Below are positions 46,141 to 57,907 of a stretch of DNA of 64,000 nt, piece by piece. The stretch spans positions 22,614,398 to 22,678,397 of the forward strand of contig NC_019876.2 in the NCBI RefSeq assembly GCF_002234675.1, written 5' to 3'. This stretch comes from Oryzias latipes (taxonomy: Eukaryota; Chordata; Actinopteri; Beloniformes; Adrianichthyidae). The position numbers were made by a program, and so were the translations under genes. Under the pieces are notes generated by a model. That model saw only the letters and a program-made list of their open reading frames with translations, searched no databases and was not told the origin of the DNA. Position 1 is the first letter of the stretch, and every line of letters starts with the position of its first letter.

Positions 46141-46551
46141 TGTCAGGTGGGGAGGGCTGTGGTAGCGTGAAGGACCCAAAATGCAGAGACGGGAGCACAC
46201 AGTTCCAGGCCAAGGGATTTATTATCTTAACAAAAAGCGCTGCTAAGCAGGGAAACAAAAACAAAAACTCACTGTGGGCATAGCATGATAAACAGGGCAG
46301 AAGACGTACATGGAAGCAACATTAATGACGTTAATGGACCAGCCAAAGACGAAAGGCAGAGACAAGACTTATACAGACAGGGCAGACAAGACACAGGCGA
46401 ACATGATCAGGACAGATTGGGACAAAGGAAGTAAAACTCAAGAACATGACAAGACAGGAAACCTTTCAAAATAAAACAGGAAACAGAACTCAAACATGAC
46501 AAACCAAAACGGAAAGCAAAAACCAATACAAAAGAAACTCCAACCATGACA
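46141..46551 (-). mobile_element. Solo LTR, minus orientation, exact 5-bp target duplication
   Basis: Starts TGTCAGG and ends CCATGACA, flanked on both sides by GTTGG (46136-46140 and 46552-46556). Read on the minus strand it has TGTATAAG (TATA-like) and AATAAAT (poly-A signal) in LTR order. Confidence 0.8.
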
Positions 46552-46924
46552 GTTGGGTTATAATATTAGTCAATAGAATTTTCATAAATTTGCAGGTAGT
46601 TTCAAAGATAAATATTTACCATTTACTATAACTCTATGATGAAAACATAATTTAAAATGTCATAACTAAAAATGTGCCAATCCAAGGATTGAAGACAGCA
46701 AGCATCACCTAATGTTTTATCTCTGAAATAAAGATCAATATAGAGCACGACCATTTACATTTCCAATTCATACATTTTTTTTTATAAGGCCTGTATTGCA
46801 GACAAGGAGCTGATAGAACAATGCAAGGCACTAGGCGACATACTGCATTTTGAAGGGAACTGGGAATTGGACAGTAGACAGCTTTATGCTCTATGGGGGG
46901 CAGGGGGGGGGCTTGGTAGGGTCT
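46552..46924. other. Spacer
   Basis: AT-rich, ending in a G-rich run at 46896-46912; nothing recognised. Confidence 0.4.
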
Positions 46925-47178
46925 CGCACAGGGAGTAATTCAGGGTAGAACCGCCACTGATCCCAGCGCACCACTCTGTTGGTTCCTCGATGGCCTCAAT
47001 CACTCCCATATTCTCCTTTGTTTCTAACTCTGCCTTTACTTTGTCATATAAGGGCAAAGGGACTCGTCTGGGCAGCGACAAGGCATAAGGTTTAGCACCT
47101 TCTTTGAGTTTTATCTTGTACTCCCCCTTTAGGAGGCCCAGCCCTGTGAACACTCTGGGGTACAGTAAAAACGACATT
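46925..47178 (-). pseudogene. Ty3/gypsy reverse transcriptase N-terminal fragment
   Basis: Reads PRVFTGLGLLKGEYKIKLKE, GAKPYALSLPRRVPLPL, MGVIEAIEEPTEWCAG, the segment before the gypsy RT catalytic core. It is truncated on both sides and adjoins the CTL-3 duplication block. Confidence 0.85.
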
Positions 47179-47949
47179 GAATTCGTGACGAAAACAGAAT
47201 ACTTACATGAATGACTTTTACATTGAATGCAATGGATATAGGCAAAAACAGAGATTCACAAATGCCTTCTCATGAACAATCTAAACACTATTTTAGAGAG
47301 AGGAAGGGGGACAGAAAAATTCTGCAATCATTTTACATCTTGATTGTGAAAAATCCTAATTTACAGCAGAATATTAAGCTTGAACATGGGCTTTCATTCA
47401 AAGCTAAAAATATGCATTTGAAAAATAAAGGCTGTTTTTTTTTCCTAAAACACGCAAAGTAACAAAAAATATGCTGTTATTTTACTATTTAACCTTACTA
47501 ACGGCAGCCCATATTAGAAAGACATAAAGTACAAAAATGTTAAGTCTTGCAGTGACATGCTTCAAACAGTAGAGAGCCCTGCAGCCCAAAGATTCGCACC
47601 TGCTCCTTCAAAAATAATAAGGATGTTTGTAGTTCAGTTTTCAAAAGTCCATTTACTTTTTTCGTTTTTGTCAATTGTGAAACTAGTACACTAATTTTAA
47701 TTGTTACATTTTGGGAATTAAATCTTGAGGCAGCTTTATTCAATATCTGTTACTTCGTGTTAATCACAAAGAACAGGACAGAAGTGACAAAGACTACAAT
47801 TCTGCCAATATTTTACACACAAATCAAAACAAGGCATTATTTGTATGATGTGTTTAAAGTAAAAGATCAGAAAATAACAATCTACAGAACTAACTGCACC
47901 AAATCCAACAAACTAGTAAATAAATGACCTGTCATCAGTGAACTGATTT

Positions 47950-49545
47950 CTACTTTGAACAGAAAAAGTTGAACTTCTCCTCATCATGTTTCTTGAACCA
48001 CTTGTGTTCTCCTCCTGTCTCCATGGCTCCTGACATGTCACACTCATTCACCTGTTCAGGTGAGTCCCAGTTCTTGTAGTGGACCACCTCATCACTGACC
48101 CAGAACCAGAACCCCAGAGAGCAGGTGTAGCGCAGTCCAGTCCACACAAAGGGAGAGGAGGCATTCTTGGTTTTCTCCTGGACCCATCTCTGTTCATCCA
48201 TGTTAGTGATGGTGACCAGGTCATGGTGGTGATGTCTGCAGTAGTATAAAGCCTCCTCCCAGGTCCTGCTCTCTTTGATCAGGATCACATGATCTGATGA
48301 AAGGTAAACGGGAAGAAATTGCAGTTTAAAGGCTTAAAAAACATGTTTTTATTTATGTTAAAATTTTAATAATGAAGAAAACAGAGAACATAAAAAGTCT
48401 TCAACTCTAAGACAATAAAGTCTGTCAGTTTCATGGAGATTATGTAAATAATAATTAGGTTTACAGATTAGATTAGGTTTAACTATTTTGTCACTGCACT
48501 TGTGTGTACGTCAAAAATATACCAGAGAAGATCTCACCATCATAACAAATGAAATGTTTTTCTTGATCACATCCATCTGTGCTCCACATTCCTTTGTTTG
48601 TTAAAACAGCACAACTTTTATCCCTGTCACTCTGTGGATCCCAGTATCTGAAGGAGAAGCTGCTTTCATCTGACCACGCCCACATGTCACTGAACAGACC
48701 AATGAAAACACGGGGTATGTTTTGGTCATGCAGCTTCTCCCTAGTCTCACTATACAGGCTTTGGTTCAACTGATCCAGCTGCTGTCGTCCACTGATCAGG
48801 TCTGTGTGATTCTCTCTGCAGTAACGCTGAGCGTTGGTCCAGTTCAGAGGCGTCTCTATTAGATGGAATTTCTGAGTTGGATTAGTTTCTGTGGAACAAA
48901 CACAGAAACATCATGTTTGCACAGGGATTTTCAGCTGTTTTAGTAAACAATAACTGTTGTTTTTCACAAAAAAACTGGACACGACTGTGTTTGATTCTGA
49001 TGATTTGGAAAAAAAAGATAACTTAACTCACCATTGTAGCAGATAAAACGTTGGTCCATGGTGCAGTACTGGTAATCATCAACCCAGGTCAAGTTCTCCC
49101 TTAAAAATACACACAGCTCACTTTCATGATTATTTGGTTCACCATAACTCCAATATGCCTCCTCCTTAATGAAGCTCAGTCCAGGTAGAGACCAGTGCCA
49201 TGTTTCTTTGCTGTTTGTGTATTTTTTCAAACCAATCCAAGCTGGTCTTTGTTTTGCTGTTTGATTAAGTTTCTTAACATCAGTCATGTTGGTCACTGTG
49301 GCCAAGTCAGTGTGATTCTTCCTGCAGTATTTCTGAGCTTCAGTCCAATTCTTTGGGCTCTCAATGTATTTATATTCATACACGTAACATTTAATAAAAT
49401 ACAGCTGACCTGAAACAAACAAACAAACAACATGTTGAGATTATTATTTATGAAGCTTTGTGTTGATTTCAGCTACAGCCTCCAACAGTAAAGCTGCTGC
49501 TGTCCACATACCCATCAGAGGGATCAGGATCAGACTCCACTGCAT
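47950..49545 (-). CDS. CTL-3: secreted three-CTLD C-type lectin, intact
   Basis: Exons are 49545-49512 (signal peptide, MQWSLILIPLMG), 49409-49032 (CTLD1), 48888-48538 (CTLD2) and 48293-47950 (CTLD3, TAG): 368 codons, every intron phase 1 with GT/AG. CTLD1 has WTEAQKYCRKNHTDLATV, WIGLKKY, EPN and WVDDYQYC, so it is the only domain with a mannose-type Ca/sugar motif, though the usual WND is WVDD. CTLD2 (FIGLFSDMWAW, WSTDGC) and CTLD3 (FVWTGLRYTC, FFCSK) lack EPN/QPD, implying protein or lipid rather than classical sugar binding. No membrane anchor is seen. Fish relatives are annotated as macrophage mannose receptor 1-like or similar. The acceptor of the ATG exon differs from CTL-1 (CTGCATACATTCAG), probably moving it 9 bases. 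Confidence 0.9.
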
Positions 49546-49829
49546 CTTTGCTTCGTCCGCTCAAACTCTTCTTTAACTTCAACTCTGAATGTATGCAGGA
49601 TGAAGAATCCTGTTTAAACTCTGCAGAAACTCTCTCACAGGTATTTTTCACACAATGAAATCCAAAAACTTTATCTATTTCAATTGTAAAAAAAAAAAAT
49701 GTTAGTCTTTTATTAAAACAACAACAAGAAAAAAAAAACACTGATAATAAATCCTTATATGTAAATCTTTAGAGTAACTTGAAGGATAAACTGACCGTGG
49801 GTGATGTCCTCACTGTGATGATGAACCTT

Positions 49830-50060
49830 CTGTCTTCAGTCTGATGTGCTGCAGCAGAAAAGACTGCAGTGAGCCACTGATGTGTCTGCATTTGAATATT
49901 CAAAAGGGAAAAAGTTTCCATTTGATGCAAACACAGTTTTCACAAACTGAATTCTTGTTTCTGTTGGAAACAAGAATCTGTTTTTGGACAAAGAGAACCA
50001 GCAAACAGAGCTGCAGCCAGAAGACATGCAAATATTTGCTTCTTCCTGTTTGAGGTCAGA
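49830..50060 (-). promoter_or_regulatory. CTL-3 promoter block with octamer
   Basis: Matches the CTL-1 promoter block (GTCTGCATTTGAATATTCA, ACAGAGCTGCAGCCAGAAG). The octamer ATGCAAAT is at 50026-50033. The non-coding exon ends at 49796 with ACG|GTCAGT. Confidence 0.55.
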
Positions 50061-50887
50061 GCTTTGGGTGAAATTTACATGATGGTGAACTTGCAAACTT
50101 TAAAGCCATATGCAAAAAAAAGTGCTTTTCCTATTCTTGATGGATGGAATCACCTCACTCTCAAACTTGAATACTTAATGGAGCAGAAAAAAACCCTGCA
50201 GAGCCTGAATCTTAGTCTCAAATGACAGTTTGGAAAGACAAAGAATCATGTTTTGTTGCAATGAAGACAAAATGAACTTTTTCCGTCCTAGTTTTGCATG
50301 CTAAAGAACAGCAGTCAACTCAAACCTTCTGGCACTTTTCAGGTCTCTCCATGTTTTTCCGGGTCTTTCCAGGATCCACCAGCCTGCATTGAAGCTGAGT
50401 TTCACAGAGCCTAAGATTCTCGCCCATATCATCCTCACCTCACCTCACCTACTGTCCTCACCGAGCTGTCTTAGTCAGAATTTTTAATCCAGGGTATGTA
50501 AACAAAATAATGACTATTTTAAAATGGTGGTTTGTTGTAATAAGTCAGTTTTTTCAAGTATCAACTAAAACATAAAGCTCAACCTCATGGGGATAAAGAA
50601 GAAAAGGTTTATCTTCAATGGACTTTAGCAAATGTATCTTTTTAATAGCCACATTAATACATATTAATTAAAACAATCAAAAAACGTTTTCATTGTATTT
50701 TTTCTTTCTTTTTTTTCTACTTATCTGGCTAAAAGGGAGAAATAAGTAACACATAGAAAATGGAAATGTTTCTTTCAGAACCAAGCATGATAAACTTTGT
50801 TTTTCTTTTAGGAACAACACTAATAAAACAAACATCTTTCCTGTTTATTTGTTGTTGTTGTTTTCTTGTCATTTTTATCTCCATTTC

Positions 50888-51335
50888 TGTCATGGTGCCT
50901 CTGGCAGTCTCTCCTCCCCCTTCCGTCTCTGCTCTACTTCCTGATTTGGTCCAGCTGTGACTACTCACCTCAACACCTTCCAGCCTTCTTAAGGAGATCC
51001 AGTTCCAGCATTCATCGCCAGTTCGTTGCCCCTGATGGTGCTTAGTCTGGTAACTACAGTAAAACCTTTGCTCATTTGTTTTTGCTCTTCTCTAAATCTT
51101 GTTTTACGCCTCACCTACAGGACTTCAAACCACGAGTGTTCACTTGAGCCTGGGAACTCCAAGCCACGCCAAGACCTCCAGCCACGCCATGAGCCCTAGC
51201 CACACCAAGATTACCAGCCACACCACGACTCCAAGCCACGCCAAAAATAAAACTCAATTACTTACCATCTTACTCACCTGTGTTTTCCTTATGGGTTCCA
51301 ACGCCTGTGTCTGTCCCGCCTACCAAGTCATGACA
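50888..51335 (+). mobile_element. Solo LTR, exact 5-bp target duplication
   Basis: TGTCATGG...CATGACA, flanked by ATTTC on both sides (50883-50887 and 51336-51340). Same family as the LTR at 2771-4678. It contains CCACGCC-type short tandem repeats (51150-51245) and AATAAAA near 51246. Confidence 0.88.
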
Positions 51336-51340
51336 ATTTC

Positions 51341-51715
51341 CTTTAAAATATGAATGGAAACGGTCTTCAAAAATGTTAGATGGTTTAACAGACCCACACA
51401 GAAGCATAAATGGTATTATTTGCATATCATTTCCTAAAATACTTTGGCGCATATAGCCAAGACAGCTTCGTTGTGGGATTCCACGTACATCATTGCAATT
51501 ACCACCAGTTATCCAAAATCTTCCACTTCAAATGATAAGAGATGTCTAACATTTATCATAGAAGCAATACAACTGCATGAGACGGAATGTAAAAATTAAT
51601 CCAGGAAATACCACATTGTGTGTTACTATGGTAACACACAGCATTGTCAGGAATTCAAATCCTGCAGTGATAAAAAGACCTCCCTGCTAAACCCAGAAAA
51701 TATCCAAGCCCATCT
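51341..51715. other. Spacer
   Basis: No gene. TGTGTTACTATGGTAACACA near 51617 is a near-palindrome without a recognised role. Confidence 0.4.
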
Positions 51716-54440
51716 AAAGTTCTCCGGAAACTATTTTCATTCACCTTTATTTAACCAGGATAAAAAACTCATTGAGATCAAAAATCTCTTTTGCAAGAGC
51801 GTCCTGGCCAAGAGGCAGCAGCACAACAACAACACACATGCCTCCTCACTGGCCGCTAGCTCAGTAGCTTTTGCATGTCGAAGCACGCACTGTTGAAGTT
51901 GTGTTTTAGTCTGTGGTTATTTTACTTTTTCACATCACCAAAATCAAGGACAGACATAAAAGTGACAAGTTTCTTCCGGGCTTCAAATGATAAACATGAT
52001 TTGATTCCTAAATAAAAGCGTAATTTTAGTTTCAGCCTGTGAGCCAGTTTCTGAATATGTGGTTTAAAAGTTAAACAGTCATCAATTAAAATACCAAAGT
52101 TTTTGTATTCTATTACCAGTTCAATTAAATCTCCTTCTTTTGTAGTATTTGGGGCAGGTTTTGGAGTTTGGCTTTGCTTTAAGAGAAAAGCATATATTTA
52201 GTCTTGTTAGAGTTTAAAACCAGTTTTAAATGATAAAAGGTGTTCTGCAGTTGAATTAAAGCTGATTGGAGCTTTGATATGGCAAGCTCAATTGAAAGTG
52301 CTGAAGTGTACAAGATGGTATCATCAGCATATAGGTGCAGGTTATCGATAATGCCTTCATCAAGGTTGTTTATATAGATGGTAAAAAGACGCGGCCCAAG
52401 AATTTAGCCTTGTGGAACCCCTGAGGATACTATCAAAATGTTCGATTTTTGGTTCTGAACAGTGTGTAAAGACACACTGTGTCCTGTCAGACAGGCAGTT
52501 TGTAAACCACCCGACAGTATGCTCTGACAGCCCAACAGTTTCTGTTTACGCAGAGTATTGGCCACAGTATCAAAGGCTTTAGAGAGGTCAATGAAGAGGG
52601 CGGCACAGTGGTGTTTGTCATCCGGGATTCAGAAATATCATTTAAAACTTTAAGAGCTGCGGTTATTGTGCTATGTTGCTTTCTAAAACCTCATTGTGAT
52701 GGGCTTAAGATATTATTTGAAGTGAGAAATTCTTTTAATTGTATACTTATAAGGTCTTATAAAACTTTTGCCAAAATGGATAACTTGGAAATTGGTCTAT
52801 AGTGATTCAAATTTTTTAAGTAGAGATAACACATGAGCCGATTTCCATAAATGTGGAATGGTGGACAAAATGCTCATTAAAACATGAAAGCATCTCTGTC
52901 TTGTCTGTTATATTACAAGTGTTTTTTCATTATACTTGAAGGGAGCTCAACACCTGAAGTATTTTCATTTAGGGACTTAACTATCTTCCAAAACTTTTTC
53001 ACATTTCACTTTCACATTTCGAATTGCAGTAGTGCAGGCATTGCGTAGTTTTCTGAATGCCAGCCAGTTAGAAATCGATCATCAGAATGTCTAGCTTTTG
53101 CCCATGCTACATTCCTTTCATGTAGCTGGTTAGCCAATTCTGAGCTAAACCACGGATTATTACGACCTTTCACTTCATAGTGCCGGATATGAGCATGTTT
53201 ATCAAGAATTTTTGTAAATTCATTATGGAAATAACTTCAGGCCGTTTCAACATTATCAATTTCCATCATTGCGTGCCATTCAAATTCATTTAAATCCTGA
53301 CAAAAGGATTGTTCACAAAATTGCTTGACATTGCGCTTTATGATAATGTGTGGTTTGGTTTTGGGCATTTTTGTGTTTCTCGAAGTAGCAATGATACAAT
53401 TATCACTTATATCATTTGCAAATACAGCAGGAGTTGAATACTTTTAGGGAGAATTTTTAAGAATCAAATCAATTAGCAAGGATTTCTCCAGAAATTTGGG
53501 GTTAGGTCAAGTAGGATCATTTACTAATTGAAACAGGTTCAAGGAATCACAGTAAGATTTAAAATCATCAGAAACAGGTTGCAACCAGTTCCAGTTTCAA
53601 TCCCCAATTATCACAACTTCATTATATTTTAAGGAAGACAGCAGTTCCATTAAAGAGGGAAGAGCGGAGCTATCAGCAGAGGGTGCTCTATAGCAACCAA
53701 CTAAGGTAATATGCAGAGAATCAGAGATCTCTTGATCAAGAGCTAAAAGTTCACATTTCTTTGACATTGATGTTTAAATAAGAACTTTTGCATTAAGTTT
53801 AGTTTTGATATAGATGGCTATACCTCCACCTCTTTTGGGACGGTCAGCCCTGAAAACATGTTTCAGAAACAACACTTACATCTGCTTCAGTTGATATTGC
53901 CCAAATGCGTATCATATCCATTTTAGGCAATAAACTCCTTACATTGAGATGAATGAATCCAAGACCATTACTAGATTTAAAATCTTCAGGGGTACTAAAA
54001 GTAGGACTATCTGGTCCAGGGTTTGGTGGAATATTCCCGGAGATTATCAACAATAAAAAGATAGTTGAAGTTGTGGTTTCTTACATACTGCACTTGAAGG
54101 TCCTAGAGATGGGAACGTTTTTAAGAAGGCTTTAGAGTTTATAGTAAAAGTCTTCTGGAGACCAATTAAACAGCTGAAGTGCAGCAGTTCATTTGGATTG
54201 TCTGAGAGACACACAGGCGAGTAAGCATTATAACATTTATGAATAAAAGTTTTTGTTCCAGCACGAAATACATAATACACTGGATTAACTGGACGGGAGT
54301 CATCTGACTCCCGAAGAACTATGGCAATGCCAAAGTCTTCGATGGAAAATAAGGCCAATGTTAGCAGGAAGAATAGTTCAGCCCTTGATATTATTTGTCG
54401 GGGGCTCCGAAGGAAGGAGTTTAAATCTGTGGCCATGGCA
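51716..54440 (-). mobile_element. Non-LTR retrotransposon (LINE), long decayed copy, minus strand
   Basis: The 3' end lies at left (reverse of CTTTATTTAACCAGGATAAA). Moving up the minus strand, RT traces appear around 52200-52430: YADDTILY with YADD at 52320-52331, preceded by LGPRLFTIYINNL. The N-terminal endonuclease start is at 53844-54053 (SGNIPPNPGP, FIHLNVRSLLPKMDMIR, EADVSVVSET). Stops and frameshifts break it throughout. The clade is not assigned. Confidence 0.8.
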
Positions 54441-55035
54441 GCATTCAGTCCAGATTTCTGTCAGAATCCAGTTCGGGATACACCAAGAACTGTTGTTTGT
54501 CAGACGTCCTCCCGTGACGTGCCGCACATACAAGAAGCAACACAGAACTTGAAAGCTGTGGGCAAAAAGAGCGAACTACTGCTCAATCTTTGTTCAACTT
54601 TAAATGTGTATCGATCACACAATCCGAGGGTTAAATCAAGCACTTTCCTTCACACAAAGACAGTAATCTCGTCAACCAGCCAAGCGCTCCTGGATCCGCT
54701 TCAGATTAGGGGCATAACACACAGGTGCTACAGGAAAGCAGGACGCCATCAGCATCTCAACGTTGGCAAAAATGTATATAATATAAGGTGCCAGCTTTGA
54801 AAGAAAGTAAATTGCGACTTCCCTTTATTGATGAAGTATAAGGCCCGTCAAAGGTTCGTCACGCCAGGAATCCAGCGACGATCACCCGGTGACCATCTTC
54901 ATTAGATGACCACAGATCGCATCCAGTTTATGATCGTTGAAGAAAATGGAACGTTCCTTCGTATATTACAGGTTACCAACCCTGGGTTTGGGTATAAATG
55001 AATGTGCATTGACTCGCACAGTTTCTGAGCTAGCC
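54441..55035. other. Probable LINE 5' region and spacer
   Basis: A plus-strand 159-codon frame (54321-54800) overlaps the LINE antisense and has no recognised domain; I do not call it a gene. Confidence 0.35.
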
Positions 55036-55039
55036 TCTC

Positions 55040-55376
55040 TAAAAGAGCCTTACTAAAAACGAACACAGTAGTGTTCATCATAAATATGTCATCAAAAAAG
55101 CTGCATCCCAAGATCACAACACCTGTTTTGAAGCATGGAGGTGGAAGCTTCATATTTTGGGGGTGCTGTTCTGCAAAAAAGACAAAAACGACTGATCTGT
55201 ATGAAGGAAAGGATGAATGGAGCCATGTATGTTGTGCTTTTGGACAAAAACCTCCTTCCATCATTGAGAGCACTGAGGGGGAAGCATAGCTTAATCTTCC
55301 ATCATGACACTAATGCCTAACCAAGGCAGCAAAGGAGCAGCTTGGTCAAAAAAAACAAAAAAAGGTTCTGGAGTGT
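55040..55376 (+). pseudogene. Tc1-like transposase fragment
   Basis: KKLHPKITTPVLKHGGGSF, IFWGCCSAKKTKTTDLYEGK and, in the next frame, NGAMYVVLLDKNLLPSLRAL and HHDTNA: the middle of a Tc1 DDE domain containing the second Asp region. One frame change; both ends missing. Confidence 0.75.
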
Positions 55377-57095
55377 TCTAGCTGAACCAGGGCCGTGCAT
55401 AGGTTTTTAGAAGGGCAGTGGCTCAAAGTCAGAGAAGGGCAAAAAAACTCTTTTTTTTTTGTCCTTAAACAATACAGAAATTACGTAAAATTTAAAATTA
55501 AACTACTAATAGATAAATTCTCAGCTACTGTAGGTGAAAGTGATCCAACTGTCATTTTGTTTTTGTACACAAATTATTGTCAACATGCGTTTGTTCACTT
55601 TATCATAGACTTTGCCGACATCATAGCAATCAAACACTGTTAGGTTGTCACAATGTGCTGCAGGCATGATAAACATAAATCACATTTAATACATATGGTA
55701 TTTAAAACACAGATGTCCAACAACTTTTATCCGTATAATGCTGAAATGATCAATAGTATTTAATGTTATCTAACTGTTGCTGTGAGTATATTGTGGTTTA
55801 GTTTGGTTCTTCAGTGATGTATTTGGTCATGTTTTGTCCTTTATCAGTCACCCCAGGCTCATGTTAATCATCCACAGCTGTCATCTTTTCTGTTAGTTGT
55901 CCTCAGAGAGTAGAAGTGTCTGGTTTTCAGTTCTACCATGTCAGGTCATCTGATTTATCTGCTTTTTGTTTCTCCACGGATTTTGTCCTGTTTAAGTTTA
56001 TGTAATAAATGTTTACGTTTCTGCCACCACGTTCAGTTTCCACGTTCAGTCAGCAGCCAGGTCACACTTTGGCTTTCAAACGAGCATGACACGGATAGGA
56101 GGTTCAACAAGCCAAAACAGACACAGAACCTCTTATGTGAGTCAGGTCAAACATGAGCCCAGTGATGGATCATCATTTGCATTCTGTTGAGTGTAACAAT
56201 GCAAAGACTGTTGTGAAGAGAGAAGTGTGTTTCTGGGGAACAGGTGTTGGTGTCGGGCAGATCTGTGGGACTTTTGCTTACTGATGAAACAAGTACAGAA
56301 CTGGGATGCTGTAAAACCTTCAGCTGATCGGACTGAGATAATCTAAAGTAAAACGGCTTTTCAAAAAAATAAAACAGGAGATTAAATTCAAAAGAAAACA
56401 TCCACTCTTAAAGCTGATTTTTTGGGCCTGGTGGCCGGTGGTGGTGGTGGGGTGGGGGTGTACCAGACTCGGCTGGCTTTCACCTGATTGGTGAATCACT
56501 CTGAGTGGAAAACCAGCAGTTTGTGCAGCATTTGTTTGTTCTGGTCAAAGAAAAGTGGAAACACACGATGCAAAAATCTATGGCACATTGTTATTTACTG
56601 TAACATATGTTCTCAAAGAAACAATGTAAGTATTAACAAGTTAGTTAAGTTAGTTTAGAGAGGATTCAGATTTCACAAGACCTCCCTCCCACCAGGTCAG
56701 ATCTGGCTGCTACCCCCTCCCCACATTGCCTCCACCATTGTCTGAAGTGATAAAACAAGTTTACTGAGTTCAAAACTTGGAGGTTCTGGGCAGCATCAGC
56801 TGTAAAATCTATTAGCAAATTAAAACAATAAAGCTTTGTTGACAGCGGCCTCTGAAATGCTTATTCGAGCGACCTCTTCCAATGAAAAGTCTATGTAAAT
56901 GCATGCAAATGTGCATTTTTGATGGAATCCTTTGTAATGGGCAAAGAGGCAACTGTTTAAAAGTTTATCATGAAGGAAAAAATAATAATTGCAGTTTGTT
57001 CTCGGCCGGAAAAAAGCTTGTCCTCTGTGCGTCCGAAGGAGGACCGCAGAAGGCAGAAAAACGGCTAGGTAGTCCTGCGAAGCTGGATGTGGTTC
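55377..57095. other. Gene-free stretch with repeat fragments
   Basis: CAGGGCCGTGCATAGG at about 55390 is a hAT-like terminus. 55918-56095 matches the LTR-like fragment at 32500 and ends AGCATGACA. A GGT-rich patch lies at 56430-56455. No gene recognised. Confidence 0.4.
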
Positions 57096-57906
57096 GGTGT
57101 GGTTCCACGGTGTGGTTCCTGATGAGTATTGCACAGAAGTATGTTTCAAATTGCACAGTAAATTATATTAAGTATTGCACAGCCCTGTGATATTGCACTT
57201 GAGAATGAGCTTGTTGTCCATGGAGAGAAAGGGGGGGGGTGCTGTGATCAACCGGAGTTCAGCAGTCTGACTGCTTCAGGAAAGAAACTGTTCCTCAGTC
57301 TGGTGGTCCTGCTCTTTATGCTCCTCAGTCTCCTGCCTGAGGGGAGCAGGGAGAACAGAGGGTGTGAGGGGTGAGTGGGATCTTTCAGGATGCGGGAGGC
57401 CCTTTTCCTGCATCTGGTCATATAGATGTCAGTGGTGGTCTGTAGGCTGCAGCCCACAGTCCTCTGTGCAGCTTTGGTCACTCGTTGCAGAGCTTTTCTC
57501 TCTGCCGCAGAGCAGCTGCCGTGCTACACCGTGATGCAGGAGGTCAGGACGCTCTCCACCACACACCTGTAGAAGAAGGTCAGGACTGAGATCCCCATCC
57601 CAGCACGCCTGAGCCTCCTCAGGAAATAGAGGCGCTGGTTTGCCATTTTGACCAGGCAGGAAGTGTTGGTGCTCCAGGTAAGGTCCCTGGAGATGTGCAC
57701 GCCCAGATACCTGAAGCTGAAAACCACTTCCACGACGTCCTCTCCAGTGTGAATGGGGGGAAGGGGGCATCCTGAAGTCCACGATCATCTCCTTGGTCTT
57801 CTTTTCGATGATGCAGAGGTTGGTTTTCGAATTGAATATTGCGACACAGAATAAGTGGTTTTCAAGGAAAAAAGCATTTTGAAGTATTGATTTTTCATTT
57901 TGCATT
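57096..57906 (-). pseudogene. LINE reverse transcriptase C-terminal fragment and 3' tail
   Basis: Minus-strand frame: FSFRYLGVHISRDLTWSTNT, LYFLRRLRRAGM, FYRCVVESVLTSCITV, a stop where the family has Trp, then AAERKALQRVTKAAQRTVGC, RCRKRASRILKDPTHP, FSLLPSGRRLRSI and RNSFFPEAV. It is a jockey-like/L2-type fish LINE end. The in-frame TAG at about 57524 and the loss of the catalytic domain make it inactive. Confidence 0.85.
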
Positions 57907-57907
57907 A

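Larger units (their letters stand above)
47170..50730 (-). repeat. Segmental duplication block carrying CTL-3 (paralogue of 8460-12660)
   Basis: Same gene order and orientation as the CTL-1 block, without its insertion at 9190-9840. Confidence 0.85.

Noticed and set aside
54321..54800. Plus-strand 159-codon frame
   Set aside because: Begins antisense to the LINE and has no homologous segment or splice context.
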